The notes under the pieces: generated by a model | The model's database searches: none | What the model was told of the DNA's origin: nothing | Seen by the model: only the letters and a program-made list of their open reading frames with translations | Program-made: the position numbers and the translations under genes | DNA from: Comamonadaceae bacterium | GTDB taxonomy: Bacteria > Pseudomonadota > Gammaproteobacteria > Burkholderiales > Burkholderiaceae_C | Assembly (NCBI GenBank): GCA_007280205.1 | Contig: QYPX01000081.1 | Span: 1 to 64,000, forward strand | Length of the DNA stretch: 64,000 nucleotides | Direction: 5' to 3' | Part shown: positions 25,209 to 33,931 of the stretch, one piece after another | How positions within the stretch are numbered: the stretch's first letter is position 1 | How the letters are laid out: the number at the start of each line of letters is the position of its first letter

Positions 25209-25883
25209 TCAATAGTTAATGATGCCCGCGCGTTGCATGCTTTCTTCAAGCCACGCGGGAGACAAAACACCAGCGCGGATCGCAGCCATGCGTTGCGCTT
25301 CCTTCTCCAGCTTTTGGATAACCTGCAATGCGATCACTTCGGCGCGCGCGATTGGGATAACCACGACACCATCGTCATCACCCAGCAGAATATCGCCGGG
25401 ACTTACGAGGACGCCAGCGCAGCTCATGGGCAGCTTGAGCCACGCCGGGCCGTCCTTGCGGCATTGCTGCGCGAAGGCGCCTGTCGCAAAGATCGGCCAG
25501 CTCGATGCGCGCAACTTGTCGATGTCGCGCACCACCCCGTTCAGTACGATGCCAGCAAGTCCTTTGTGTTGCGCCGCCAGGGCCATGATTTCGCCCACAG
25601 GGGCACCCAGAGCGGCGCCCTCCTGATCGGCCAGGATCACATCACCGGGTTCGGCATCCTTTACAGCAGCATGCATGCCAAGGTTGTCGGTCGCTGGCAG
25701 CTTGAGTGTGTAAGCCGCGCCGAGCAGGCGCATGCCAGGGCGCAGCGGCTTGATGCAAGCGCTGAGCACATGGCCCGGGCCGAGCACGTCGCTCACGGTG
25801 GCGACCGGCAGCTCACGGTACAGCGCCAGCAGGGCGGCCTCAGGGCGTTTGAAGGCAGGTCCGAAAGACAGCATGGTTCTCAC
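25209..25883 (-). CDS. RraA-like protein (HMG aldolase / oxaloacetate decarboxylase superfamily)
   Basis: A cytoplasmic protein of about 221-224 residues with the RraA fold. Visible motifs are GAPVGEIMALAAQHKG, NGVVRDIDKLR and the C-terminal GDILLGDDDGVVVIP, which in this superfamily form the Mg2+ and pyruvate-enolate site of 4-hydroxy-4-methyl-2-oxoglutarate aldolases and oxaloacetate decarboxylases. True RraA (RNase E inhibitor) proteins are shorter, at about 160 residues. The length and the catabolic neighbours favour an aldolase or decarboxylase. The listed GTG overlaps the stop of the TPP-enzyme gene; the ATG at 25874 with the gagggtgag box is the likelier true start. Confidence 0.83.
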   Translation of the reverse strand: MRTMLSFGPAFKRPEAALLALYRELPVATVSDVLGPGHVLSACIKPLRPGMRLLGAAYTLKLPATDNLGMHAAVKDAEPGDVILADQEGAALGAPVGEIMALAAQHKGLAGIVLNGVVRDIDKLRASSWPIFATGAFAQQCRKDGPAWLKLPMSCAGVLVSPGDILLGDDDGVVVIPIARAEVIALQVIQKLEKEAQRMAAIRAGVLSPAWLEESMQRAGIINY

Positions 25884-27526
25884 CCTCGCATGGCCTTGAG
25901 TTGTTGTGGATAGCCGCTCGGATCAACCAGCACGTCGATCAGACACGGCAGCTGCGCGTCGAGCGCGCTTTCGAGCGCGCTCACGAACTCCGTTTCGTTG
26001 CTTGCCTGCAGACCCAGGCCGCCCAGCGCCTGCATGGTTGCGGCGAAATTGTGTTGTTGCCAGCGTACGCCGCGGGTTGGCAGATGACGGCTTTGCTGCT
26101 TGACGTCAATCAGTGACAAAGCGCTGTCGTTAAACACGATGACCACGATGCGTGCTCCGGTCTGCACTGCCGTGCTGAGCTCACCCAGGCACATCATCAG
26201 CCCGCCGTCGCCGGTGAAGCAAAAGACCGGCTGCGTTGGGTCATCAAGGCTGGCAGCGATCGCTGCTGGCAGTGCGAAGGCCATGGTCGCCAGTCCGTTA
26301 GAGATGAGTGTGTCGCCTGGCTCGGCGCTTGGGAAGAAGGCGGTCGCGGAGAACATGTGGGCACCCGCGTCGACCGACATTCGCGCGGAAATGCCGCGCT
26401 TCGCGCAGGCGGCGGCGGCAAGCTGGGCGACGCGGTCGGGTGCAACGCCGCACGTCACTGGGTGGTAGGCGAGCCTTTGTCGCACGTTGCTGCGCAGAGT
26501 CGCCATATCTTCTGGCCTCCAGTCACTGCGGTGTTGGCGCAGCCCTTCTTCGAGCGTGCTCAACATGGCGCCGAGCGGCCCGACGACAGCAACTTCCGGC
26601 CTGACGTAATGCACCGGGTGATGTGCAGCGCCGATGGCCACGGCCGGCCTTGCGTAACGCCAGGGTTGCAGGATCATCTCTACCGGATCCAGCCCCACCA
26701 GCACCAGCAGGTCGGCCTGCGCGATGCACTCTGCTTCCTGCAGACCACCGGTAAACAGGCACACTACCTGCGGGTCGGCGTCGGGTACCACGCCCTTGGC
26801 CTTGTAGGTCGGCAGCACCGGGCAGCCCAGCGTGGCAACCAGGCGGCGCACGGCCGTCGCATGCCGGCGTGCCTCCAGCCCCAGCAGCAGCACTGGGCGT
26901 CGTGCGGCGGCCATGCGCTGGCGGACTTTTTCCAGTTGCACGAGGTCCACGGCGTGCCGGTCCGGCGATGGCTGCGCCAGTGCTGCGACCAAAGCCGTCT
27001 GGGTTGGCGCGCCGGCAATCAGTCGCCGCGCGGCCTCGCTGGTGAGTTCAATATGCACCGGCCCGAATGGCGGCGTGCAAGCGAGCGCCAGCAGGCGCCT
27101 GATCTCCTCGTAGACATCGGCTCCATCAAGCCGGCTATGTCCCTTGACCAAGGGTGTCAGCAAGGCCTTCTGGTCGAATACCTGGTGCGTGATGTAGCCC
27201 AATTGCGTGGGGGTGAATCCGTCTGATACAACCAGCACCGGCGCGCGATCGAGCGCTGCGTAGGCCACGCCGTTGGTGCCGTTGGCCAGGCCGGGGCCCT
27301 TGGTCATGAGGGCGACGCCCGGTATGCCGGAGGTCTCAGCCAGGGCCCCCGCCATCATCACGGCGGCGTTTTCGGTCCGGGTCAGCACGAAGTCGATGCC
27401 CAGGGCGCCAGCGGCTTCGATCAGGTCAAGCGAAGACCCGCCGCCTGGCACACCGAATATGCGGCGTACGCCGACCTGGCTGAGTTCCCGGGCCAATGCC
27501 TGGGCGACGGTGATAGCTTCTGTCAT
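25880..27526 (-). CDS. Thiamine pyrophosphate-dependent enzyme (acetolactate synthase / benzoylformate decarboxylase family)
   Basis: A 548-residue TPP enzyme with the usual three domains. The N-terminal pyrimidine-binding domain carries the activating glutamate in VLTRTENAAVMMAGALAE, and the middle domain follows at about 190-320. The C-terminal domain contains the diphosphate/Mg motif GDGGLMMCLGELSTAVQTG ending in VFND. The ORF track adds 48 residues upstream; the ATG at 27526 gives the normal N-terminus (ITVAQALARELSQVGV). With a 2-oxo-acid-producing aminotransferase and an aldehyde dehydrogenase in the same row, a 2-oxo acid decarboxylase making an aldehyde is the most economical reading. 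Acetolactate synthase or a carboligase cannot be excluded. Confidence 0.87.
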   Translation of the reverse strand: MTEAITVAQALARELSQVGVRRIFGVPGGGSSLDLIEAAGALGIDFVLTRTENAAVMMAGALAETSGIPGVALMTKGPGLANGTNGVAYAALDRAPVLVVSDGFTPTQLGYITHQVFDQKALLTPLVKGHSRLDGADVYEEIRRLLALACTPPFGPVHIELTSEAARRLIAGAPTQTALVAALAQPSPDRHAVDLVQLEKVRQRMAAARRPVLLLGLEARRHATAVRRLVATLGCPVLPTYKAKGVVPDADPQVVCLFTGGLQEAECIAQADLLVLVGLDPVEMILQPWRYARPAVAIGAAHHPVHYVRPEVAVVGPLGAMLSTLEEGLRQHRSDWRPEDMATLRSNVRQRLAYHPVTCGVAPDRVAQLAAAACAKRGISARMSVDAGAHMFSATAFFPSAEPGDTLISNGLATMAFALPAAIAASLDDPTQPVFCFTGDGGLMMCLGELSTAVQTGARIVVIVFNDSALSLIDVKQQSRHLPTRGVRWQQHNFAATMQALGGLGLQASNETEFVSALESALDAQLPCLIDVLVDPSGYPQQLKAMRG

Positions 27527-27542
27527 GTCGGCTTTCCGTGGC

Positions 27543-29021
27543 CTAGCGGCGGATATAAGGGTTGCTGACCGGGTCGCCGGTATAGAACCACACGCTCTTG
27601 GTCTGCAGGTATTCGCGAATAGCGTCGATGCCGTTTTCCCGGCCCAGGCCAGAAGCCTTGTAGCCGCCAAAGGGCGTGGTGTAGCTGGTGGAGCGGTAGG
27701 TGTTCACCCACACGGTGCCGGCTGCCAGCCGGTTCGACATGTCCACGGCGCGGCGCAGGCTCTCGGTCCAGACGCCGGCGGCCAGACCGTAGCGGGTGCC
27801 GTTCGCAATGCGGATCGCGTCCTCGTCGTCCTTGAACCGGATGACACACAGTACCGGGCCGAATACTTCCTCCTGCGCAATCCGCATGTGGGGCTGCACA
27901 TCGGTGAAGATGGTGGGTTGCACGAAGCAGCCGCCGGCACCGGCAGGCTTCTCGGCCGCCGCGCCGCCCAGAACGCAGCGCGCGCCTTCTTTCTTCGCGA
28001 TCTCAATGTAGTCGAGTACCTTGCGGTACTGGAGCTCGGTGGTGATCGGGCCAATCTGCGTCTCGGGTGACATCGGATCGCCGATGCGGGCGCTGCGTGC
28101 CAGGGTCACGAGCCGCTCTACGAACTGATCATGAATGGATTCGTGCACCAGCAGGCGCGAGCCAGCGATACAGGTCTGGCCGCTGGCGGCAAAGATGCCG
28201 GAGATGGCGCCGGAGACGGCGTCGTCCATTCGCGCGTCCTGGAACACGATGTTGGCAGACTTGCCGCCGAGTTCCAGTGTGACGTGCTTGAAGTCCGCAG
28301 CCGCTGCAATGTTGACGTGCCGGCCGCCACTTTCTCCGCCGGTAAAAGCCACCTTGCGCACCAGCGGGTGCGAGACGAGCGGTTCACCGACTTCGCTACC
28401 GTATCCGGTGACCACGTTGATCAGGCCAGGTGGCAGGCCGGCTTCCAGCGTCAGCGCGGCAAATTCAAGCGTGGAAGCCGAGCTGAACTCCGAGGGCTTG
28501 ATTACCACGGCGTTGCCGGCAGCCAGTGCCGGTGCAACCTTCCACGCCATCAGTAGCAGCGGTGAATTCCAGGGCGTGATGCAGGCCGTGACGCCAATCG
28601 GCTCAAAACGGGTGAAGTTGAGCACGTCGGGCTTGTCGATCGGCGGTACCGTGCCTTGTACCTTGTCGGCCAGGCCGCCGTAGTAATGGAACCATTCCAC
28701 CAGGTAACGACACTGGTTGCTCATCTCGGCGTACAGCTTGCCGTTGTCGCGTACTTCGATGGCGGCCAGACGTTCGGCATGCCGGGCCAGCACGTCGGCG
28801 AAGCGCCGCAGCGCATGACCGCGTTGCGTCGGGTTCAGGCGCGACCACTCGCCATGGTGCATGGCGTGTTCGGCGGCCTGTACAGCGCGCGCTACATCGT
28901 CCTGGTTGCCGCGTGCGATGCGTGCCCAGGGCTGGCCGGTATAGGGGTTGACGCTGTCGAACCACTGGCCTGAGGCCGGGTCGACCCACGCACCATCGAT
29001 GAACAACTGGTAGTTTTGCAT
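27543..29021 (-). CDS. NAD(P)-dependent aldehyde dehydrogenase
   Basis: A 492-residue aldehyde dehydrogenase. The coenzyme-binding segment is ITPWNSPLLLMAWKVAPALA, the general base lies in VTLELGGKSANIVF and the nucleophilic cysteine in AASGQTCIAGSRLLV. The C-terminal segment TTPFGGYKASGLGRENG is typical of broad-range carboxylic-aldehyde dehydrogenases. Its stop is 16 bases from the TPP-enzyme start, and its own start lies 10 bases after hyuA, so it is well inside the operon. It probably oxidises the aldehyde produced by that TPP enzyme to an acid that the distal CoA-transferase could activate. Confidence 0.9.
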   Translation of the reverse strand: MQNYQLFIDGAWVDPASGQWFDSVNPYTGQPWARIARGNQDDVARAVQAAEHAMHHGEWSRLNPTQRGHALRRFADVLARHAERLAAIEVRDNGKLYAEMSNQCRYLVEWFHYYGGLADKVQGTVPPIDKPDVLNFTRFEPIGVTACITPWNSPLLLMAWKVAPALAAGNAVVIKPSEFSSASTLEFAALTLEAGLPPGLINVVTGYGSEVGEPLVSHPLVRKVAFTGGESGGRHVNIAAAADFKHVTLELGGKSANIVFQDARMDDAVSGAISGIFAASGQTCIAGSRLLVHESIHDQFVERLVTLARSARIGDPMSPETQIGPITTELQYRKVLDYIEIAKKEGARCVLGGAAAEKPAGAGGCFVQPTIFTDVQPHMRIAQEEVFGPVLCVIRFKDDEDAIRIANGTRYGLAAGVWTESLRRAVDMSNRLAAGTVWVNTYRSTSYTTPFGGYKASGLGRENGIDAIREYLQTKSVWFYTGDPVSNPYIRR

Positions 29022-29031
29022 GGGATTGTCT

Positions 29032-31164
29032 TCAGTAGGCCTTGACCGGCAGTTCGATCAACAGGTTGCGATAGGCGTCGACGGTGACGGTGGCCCCGTC
29101 CGGTACCACCACCGTCGATTCGCGCTCTTCGATGATGGCCGGGCCGTCGAGCCGGTCGCCCGGGGCCAGGCGGTAGCGGTCGTAGATCGGTGTAGCGGCG
29201 AAGTCGCCCTGTGCCACGCTGTAAACGCGGCGCTGGCCTTTCAGGGCGCCGGCGGCGTGCGCCAGCGAATCGGCAGAGGGGGCGTGCGCACTGGGGAGCG
29301 CGGGTGTCAGGTTCGGTGTCGGTCCCGACACCACGACGCGCCAGGAGACGATCTCGGCTGGCGTGTCCTTTTCGATGCGGCCATACAGGGCGATGTAGCA
29401 ACGATCGAATTCGGCGGCCAGGCGCTGGGGAAGGTCGCTGACCCCGTCCATCTGCGCGACGGGGACTTCGACCTCGTAGCCTTGTCCGATGTAGCGCATC
29501 GCCGCGCTGATTCGTACACGGCAATCGGCATCGGCGAGCCCCGAACTGACCAGCATCTGTCGGCCCTTGCGCTCCAGGCTCTGGATGAGTTGCTGCACGC
29601 CAGCGAGGTCGAGTTCGGCCAGCGTGGACATGGACGCCTGCACAAACTGGAAGGACATCGGCGAAGCCAGGAAGCCGAAGGCCGAGGCGACGCCCGCGCC
29701 TTGCGGGATGATGACGCGGCGCATGCCGAGCTTTTGCGCCACGTGGCAGGCGTGAACCGGACCGGCCCCGCCGATCGCCACCATCGCGTAGTCGGAGGCC
29801 TTCTTGCCTTTTTCCAGGGCGTAGATGCTGGCGGCCTGGGCCATGGTCTCGTTGACCGTCTCGTGAACGCCGAAAGCGGCCTCGGTCACGCTCAGGCCGA
29901 GCGCAGTGGCGATGCGTTCCTGCAGCACTTTTTGCGCAGCATGCTGGTCGAGCAACATGTCGCCGCCCAGGAAGTTGCTGGCGTCCAGATAGCCCAGAAT
30001 CAGGTCGGCGTCGGTCACGGTCGGGTCGGCACCACCCTGGCCATAGCAGGCCGGTCCGGGCACGGCGCTGGAACTGTCCGGACCGACCTGGATCAGTCCC
30101 ATCTGGTTGACGCGCGCGATGCTGCCGCCGCCCGAGCCGATCTCGATCATGTCTAGCGCGGGCACCTTGAGCGGGATGCCGCTGCCCTTCTTGAAGCGGC
30201 GCAGGCGTGCGACTTCGAAGTCGGTCGTGATGGTTGGTTCGCCCTGATCGATCAGGCAGGCCTTGGCGGTCGTGCCGCCCATGTCGAAGCACAGGACATC
30301 TTTCGCATCGGCCAGCCGGCCGATCAGCGAGGTGGCCTGAACGCCACCGGCCGGGCCGGACTGCACCAGGCGAATCGGGTATTCGAGGGCGGTGCTGTAG
30401 TGGGCCGTGCCACCGTCGGATTGCATCAGGTACAGGTCCTTGCTGATGCCCATGCGCTTGAGCCCGTCAATCAAGCCGGTGGTGTACTTGCGGAACAAGG
30501 GCTGCACGTAGGCATTGCAGACCGTCGTGGCGGTGCGCTCGTACTCACCAATCTCGGGCATGACCTCGCTGGAGACGCACACCGTGACGTGCGGCAGGCG
30601 CGCCCGCAGGATTCGCTTGGCTTGCAGTTCGTGTTCAGCGTACTTGAAGGAATGAAGAAAGCACACCGCCACCGCCTCGACGCCGCTGTGTCCGATCTGC
30701 AGTGCCACTTTCTCCAGGGCGTCGGTGTCAAGCGGTTCGATCACACCGCCGTCATGGCCGACGCGCTCCCTGACCTCGAAGCGCAGCCAGCGCGGCACCA
30801 GCGGCTCCACGGGCGTGAGGAACAGATCGTAGATGTCGTAGCGCCATTCGCGTGCAATTTCAAGCACGTCGCGAAAGCCCTCGGTGGTGAGCAGGGCGGT
30901 TGCGACACCCTTGCGTTCGATCAGCGCATTGGCCACCAGCGTGGTGCCGTGGATCACGTTGCTGACTTGCGCTGGTGCTACGCCGTTGTTTTTGAGGATC
31001 AACTCGATGCCCGTCAGCACGCCCTGCGAGGGGTCGTTGGGGGTGGTCAGCACCTTCTCGTTGAAGATCCGGCCGGTGGCGCTGTGCGCCATCACCAGAT
31101 CGGTGAAAGTGCCGCCGATGTCGACACCGATGCGATAGCCGCTGTTGCTGTTGCCCGCGCTCAT
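29032..31164 (-). CDS. hyuA: Hydantoinase A / oxoprolinase alpha-type subunit (HyuA), second copy
   Basis: A 710-residue ATP-binding subunit for ATP-dependent opening or carboxylation of a cyclic amide or carbonyl compound. The phosphate loop is YRIGVDIGGTFTDLVMAHS, the second loop is VLCFDMGGTTAKACLIDQGE, and later motifs are EIGSGGGSIARVNQMG and SSAVPGPACYGQGGADP. It overlaps the upstream hyuB by four bases (ATGA), so the two subunits are coupled. It differs clearly from the first HyuA (5187-7259) across the protein, so the two pairs are not a recent duplication. Being the second gene of the long minus-strand row suggests that the pathway begins with this reaction. Confidence 0.9.
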   Translation of the reverse strand: MSAGNSNSGYRIGVDIGGTFTDLVMAHSATGRIFNEKVLTTPNDPSQGVLTGIELILKNNGVAPAQVSNVIHGTTLVANALIERKGVATALLTTEGFRDVLEIAREWRYDIYDLFLTPVEPLVPRWLRFEVRERVGHDGGVIEPLDTDALEKVALQIGHSGVEAVAVCFLHSFKYAEHELQAKRILRARLPHVTVCVSSEVMPEIGEYERTATTVCNAYVQPLFRKYTTGLIDGLKRMGISKDLYLMQSDGGTAHYSTALEYPIRLVQSGPAGGVQATSLIGRLADAKDVLCFDMGGTTAKACLIDQGEPTITTDFEVARLRRFKKGSGIPLKVPALDMIEIGSGGGSIARVNQMGLIQVGPDSSSAVPGPACYGQGGADPTVTDADLILGYLDASNFLGGDMLLDQHAAQKVLQERIATALGLSVTEAAFGVHETVNETMAQAASIYALEKGKKASDYAMVAIGGAGPVHACHVAQKLGMRRVIIPQGAGVASAFGFLASPMSFQFVQASMSTLAELDLAGVQQLIQSLERKGRQMLVSSGLADADCRVRISAAMRYIGQGYEVEVPVAQMDGVSDLPQRLAAEFDRCYIALYGRIEKDTPAEIVSWRVVVSGPTPNLTPALPSAHAPSADSLAHAAGALKGQRRVYSVAQGDFAATPIYDRYRLAPGDRLDGPAIIEERESTVVVPDGATVTVDAYRNLLIELPVKAY

Positions 31165-32837
31165 TTCGTGGCCCTCCCGGCGGCCACGGCCGCTGTTGCC
31201 TGCGCCGCGCTGAGGCCGTAGTCACGCTGCGCTGCGCTGGCTGAAACGATCTCATCACGCAGGTCGCGCTGCAGCGCGGCGGGCTCGCGCTCGGCGGGCG
31301 TGTACATGCCGCCACCGCCCGGGGTGTCGAAGCTCAGCAGCTGTCCCTGGCGCAGCGTCATGACGGTCTTGCCTGGGATGCGCTCGCCGTCGACCCGGTC
31401 GACGCCAGGCGCGCCGGGCAGGCCCCCGAGGAAGCCACGCGGCGCATGTTGCACGCGCTCGTGGCGAATCATGAAGGTCAACGGGTCGGGCGAGAGCGAG
31501 CGAAACGACAGACGCTGTCCGAGTCCGCCGCGCAAACGCCCGGCGCCACCGCTGTCGGTGAGCAGACGCTTTTCAGTGACCAGCATCGGCGCCTGGTTCT
31601 CAAACTGCTCGATCGGGCTGTTGGCCACGTTGGTGGGAAAACTCAGACACGACGGACCGTCGCTTTTGCTGCGCGCGCCATAACCGCCACTCATAAAAAA
31701 CATCTTCACGAACTTGCGCCGCAGCCGGTCGGTACCCTTGAAGTAGACGTTCCATATCGGTGAGCCGCTGTCGGCGACGATACGTTCTGGGATGATTTTG
31801 GACAAAGCGCCGAAGATGGCGAACGGCAAATAGTGGCCCGAGAGGTGGCGGCCCCAGACCGGTGCCGGTCGCGTCGGATTGACCAGGCAGCCCTCGGGCG
31901 CCAGGATGGTCACCGGGCGCAGGCCGCCGTCGTTGTTCGGGGCACTGGGGTCGAAGGCGCACTTGATCGCGTAGGCACTGTAGGAAAAGGTGAAGTTCAT
32001 CACCGAGTTGATCGGCTTGTCCACTTGCGCATCGGTGCCGGCATAGTCCACCGTGATCTCTGAGCCGTGCTTGCGGATAGTGCAGCAGATGGTGAGCGGG
32101 TGGTCAAAGCCGTCGGCGATCACCTCGTCGCTGAATTCACCGTCAGGCACGGCCTCGAGCTTGGTGCGCATGCTGCGCTCGGAGCGTGCCAGGATCTGGT
32201 CGGTCACCAACTTGAGGTCGTCAATGCCTTCGTCCTGCAGCATGCCCAGCAACTTGCCCTGCGCCAGGTCGTAGGCGGCGAACTGGGCGCGTATGTCGCC
32301 CAGGGTTTCCTGGGGTTCGCGCAGGTTCTCTGCCAGAAAGGCAACGATATCGGCGTTCTCCTCACCACGGCGCACGATCTTCAGCGCCGGGATGCACAGG
32401 CCTTCCTCAAAGGAATCCTTGGCAAAAGGCGAGGGCGCGCCACCGATGTCCACGGTATGAAAAGTCGAGCCGACAAAGGCCACCAGCTCGGAGCCCCGGA
32501 AGATCGGGCGCACCATGGTGATGTCGTTCAGGTGCCCGGTGCCCATCCAGGGGTCGTTGGAGATCAGCACATCCCCCGGCTCCAGGCTGGACTTTGGATG
32601 GCGCTGCAGCATGGCGGCCAATGTGCGTGGCATGGTGCCAAGAAAGGATGGAATAGAACGCGATGACTGCGCGAAGACACGGCCCTCGGCGTCCATCAGT
32701 GAACAGGCCAGATCCCAGTTTTCGCGCACGACCACCGAGAAAGAAGTGCGCACGAAGGTCTGCGCCACCTCGTCCATCAGGCCGGTGAGCCGTTGCCAGA
32801 CGATGCCAAGCTGGATGGCGCTGATGCTTTTACTCAT
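31161..32837 (-). CDS. hyuB: Hydantoinase B / oxoprolinase beta-type subunit (HyuB), second copy
   Basis: The 558-residue catalytic partner of the downstream HyuA. The metal/catalytic segment is STFHTVDIGGAPSPFAKDSF, followed by EEGLCIPALKIVRRGE. The glycine-rich DSGGAGRLRGGLGQRLSF and DTPGGGGMYTPAE motifs occupy the C-terminal third. The ORF track starts at 32903; the ATG at 32837 is preferred as it gives the standard N-terminus (ISAIQLGIVWQRLTGLMDE). It is the first structural gene of the minus-strand row and lies 158 bases from a co-directional LysR gene, leaving room for a promoter and operator. Confidence 0.9.
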   Translation of the reverse strand: MSKSISAIQLGIVWQRLTGLMDEVAQTFVRTSFSVVVRENWDLACSLMDAEGRVFAQSSRSIPSFLGTMPRTLAAMLQRHPKSSLEPGDVLISNDPWMGTGHLNDITMVRPIFRGSELVAFVGSTFHTVDIGGAPSPFAKDSFEEGLCIPALKIVRRGEENADIVAFLAENLREPQETLGDIRAQFAAYDLAQGKLLGMLQDEGIDDLKLVTDQILARSERSMRTKLEAVPDGEFSDEVIADGFDHPLTICCTIRKHGSEITVDYAGTDAQVDKPINSVMNFTFSYSAYAIKCAFDPSAPNNDGGLRPVTILAPEGCLVNPTRPAPVWGRHLSGHYLPFAIFGALSKIIPERIVADSGSPIWNVYFKGTDRLRRKFVKMFFMSGGYGARSKSDGPSCLSFPTNVANSPIEQFENQAPMLVTEKRLLTDSGGAGRLRGGLGQRLSFRSLSPDPLTFMIRHERVQHAPRGFLGGLPGAPGVDRVDGERIPGKTVMTLRQGQLLSFDTPGGGGMYTPAEREPAALQRDLRDEIVSASAAQRDYGLSAAQATAAVAAGRATK

Positions 32838-32995
32838 GGTTTCACTTCGCTGCGGTTTGACTGTCAGAGTGTGCGCCCGCATTCGCTTTACTGCAATTTG
32901 CATTTGTCAAAGAGCATGTTAGGAGGTGGCTAACGCGCCGCGCGCCAAGGGTTGCGGCGCCCGCCGACAGGGCGTGCAGCGATGCACTATTAGGT

Positions 32996-33898
32996 CTACT
33001 TCTGCTGCGTCGCGGCGTCGACCAGATGACGGATCAGCGCCTCGCCGAACTGTGGCAGCAGTCGCTGGCGCTGGCGCACCAGGCTGATCGTACGTCGCGC
33101 CCAGCTGTCCTGCAGGGGGAGCAGGCGCAGATTGGCGCTGCGCGCGTAGCTTCTGGCGCAGGCTCCAGGGACGATAGCCACCCCTGCTCCGGCCTCGACC
33201 ATGCGGCAGACGGCGTCAAAACTTCCGACCTGGATGCGCAGGTTGACCCGCTTGCCCATGCCGTGCGCAATTCTGTCCAGGAAGGACTGAATTGAATTGA
33301 ACTGATTTAGGCCCACAAAGCGGCAGTCGTCCAGCATGTCTGCCAGACGCAGTGACATGAAGCGTGTGATCGGGTCGTTCGGGTGTGCGATCACGATCAG
33401 TTCGTCCGCGTACAGTGGCAGCACGTCGAGCTCTTCGGCCAGTACGCTGCCAGCCACGATGCCCAGATCGACGCTCCCCTTGGCCACTGAGGCAACGATG
33501 TCCTGCGAGGGATGTTCTTCGAGTTCGATGTCGATGTCTGTGTTGTCGTTGAGAAAGGCTGACAGCGCTTCAGCCAGGAAGGTGTTGGTGGCGGTGCTGT
33601 TGGCCTGAAGCCGGATGCGTCCCTTGATACCCTTCGCATAGGGTCGAAGGTCAGCGTGCAGGACCTCGAGTTGCTGCAGCACGATACGTGCGTGTTTTAA
33701 CAATACCTCTCCCGCCTGCGTGAGTTGCAGGCCTTTGGCCTGACGCAGCAGCAGGGGCGTCTGGAGGCTTTCTTCGAGCTGCTTGATGCGCAAGCTGGCC
33801 GAGGGGGCTGATAAGAAACATTTTTCCGCAGCGCGCGTGAGGTTCAGGGCCTCTCCCACATTAAGGAACAGGCGCAGATCAGTCAGGTCGTAATGCAT
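32996..33898 (-). CDS. LysR-family transcriptional regulator (hyuBA-operon proximal)
   Basis: A 300-residue LysR-type regulator. The N-terminal winged helix-turn-helix reads DLRLFLNVGEALNLTRAAEK and then PSASLRIKQLEESLQTPLLL. Residues from about 90 form the periplasmic-binding-like effector domain. It lies immediately upstream of and in the same direction as the second hyuBA row, and 33 bases downstream of another LysR gene. LysR proteins usually act on adjacent genes, so control of the hyuBA row is the first guess, with a pathway intermediate as co-inducer. Confidence 0.9.
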   Translation of the reverse strand: MHYDLTDLRLFLNVGEALNLTRAAEKCFLSAPSASLRIKQLEESLQTPLLLRQAKGLQLTQAGEVLLKHARIVLQQLEVLHADLRPYAKGIKGRIRLQANSTATNTFLAEALSAFLNDNTDIDIELEEHPSQDIVASVAKGSVDLGIVAGSVLAEELDVLPLYADELIVIAHPNDPITRFMSLRLADMLDDCRFVGLNQFNSIQSFLDRIAHGMGKRVNLRIQVGSFDAVCRMVEAGAGVAIVPGACARSYARSANLRLLPLQDSWARRTISLVRQRQRLLPQFGEALIRHLVDAATQQK

Positions 33899-33931
33899 GC
33901 TTCGCTTCTCGCAAGTGTCGTTGGGTGTGGC

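Noticed and set aside
28892-30292. A 466-codon minus-strand ORF overlapping hyuA and aldehyde dehydrogenase
   Set aside because: Runs in another frame of two genes with intact motifs; arginine-rich and domain-free.
29032-32837. Second hyuBA pair as a recent duplicate of the first pair (3392-7259)
   Set aside because: Both share family motifs but differ throughout in sequence and length, so they are ancient paralogues or separately acquired.
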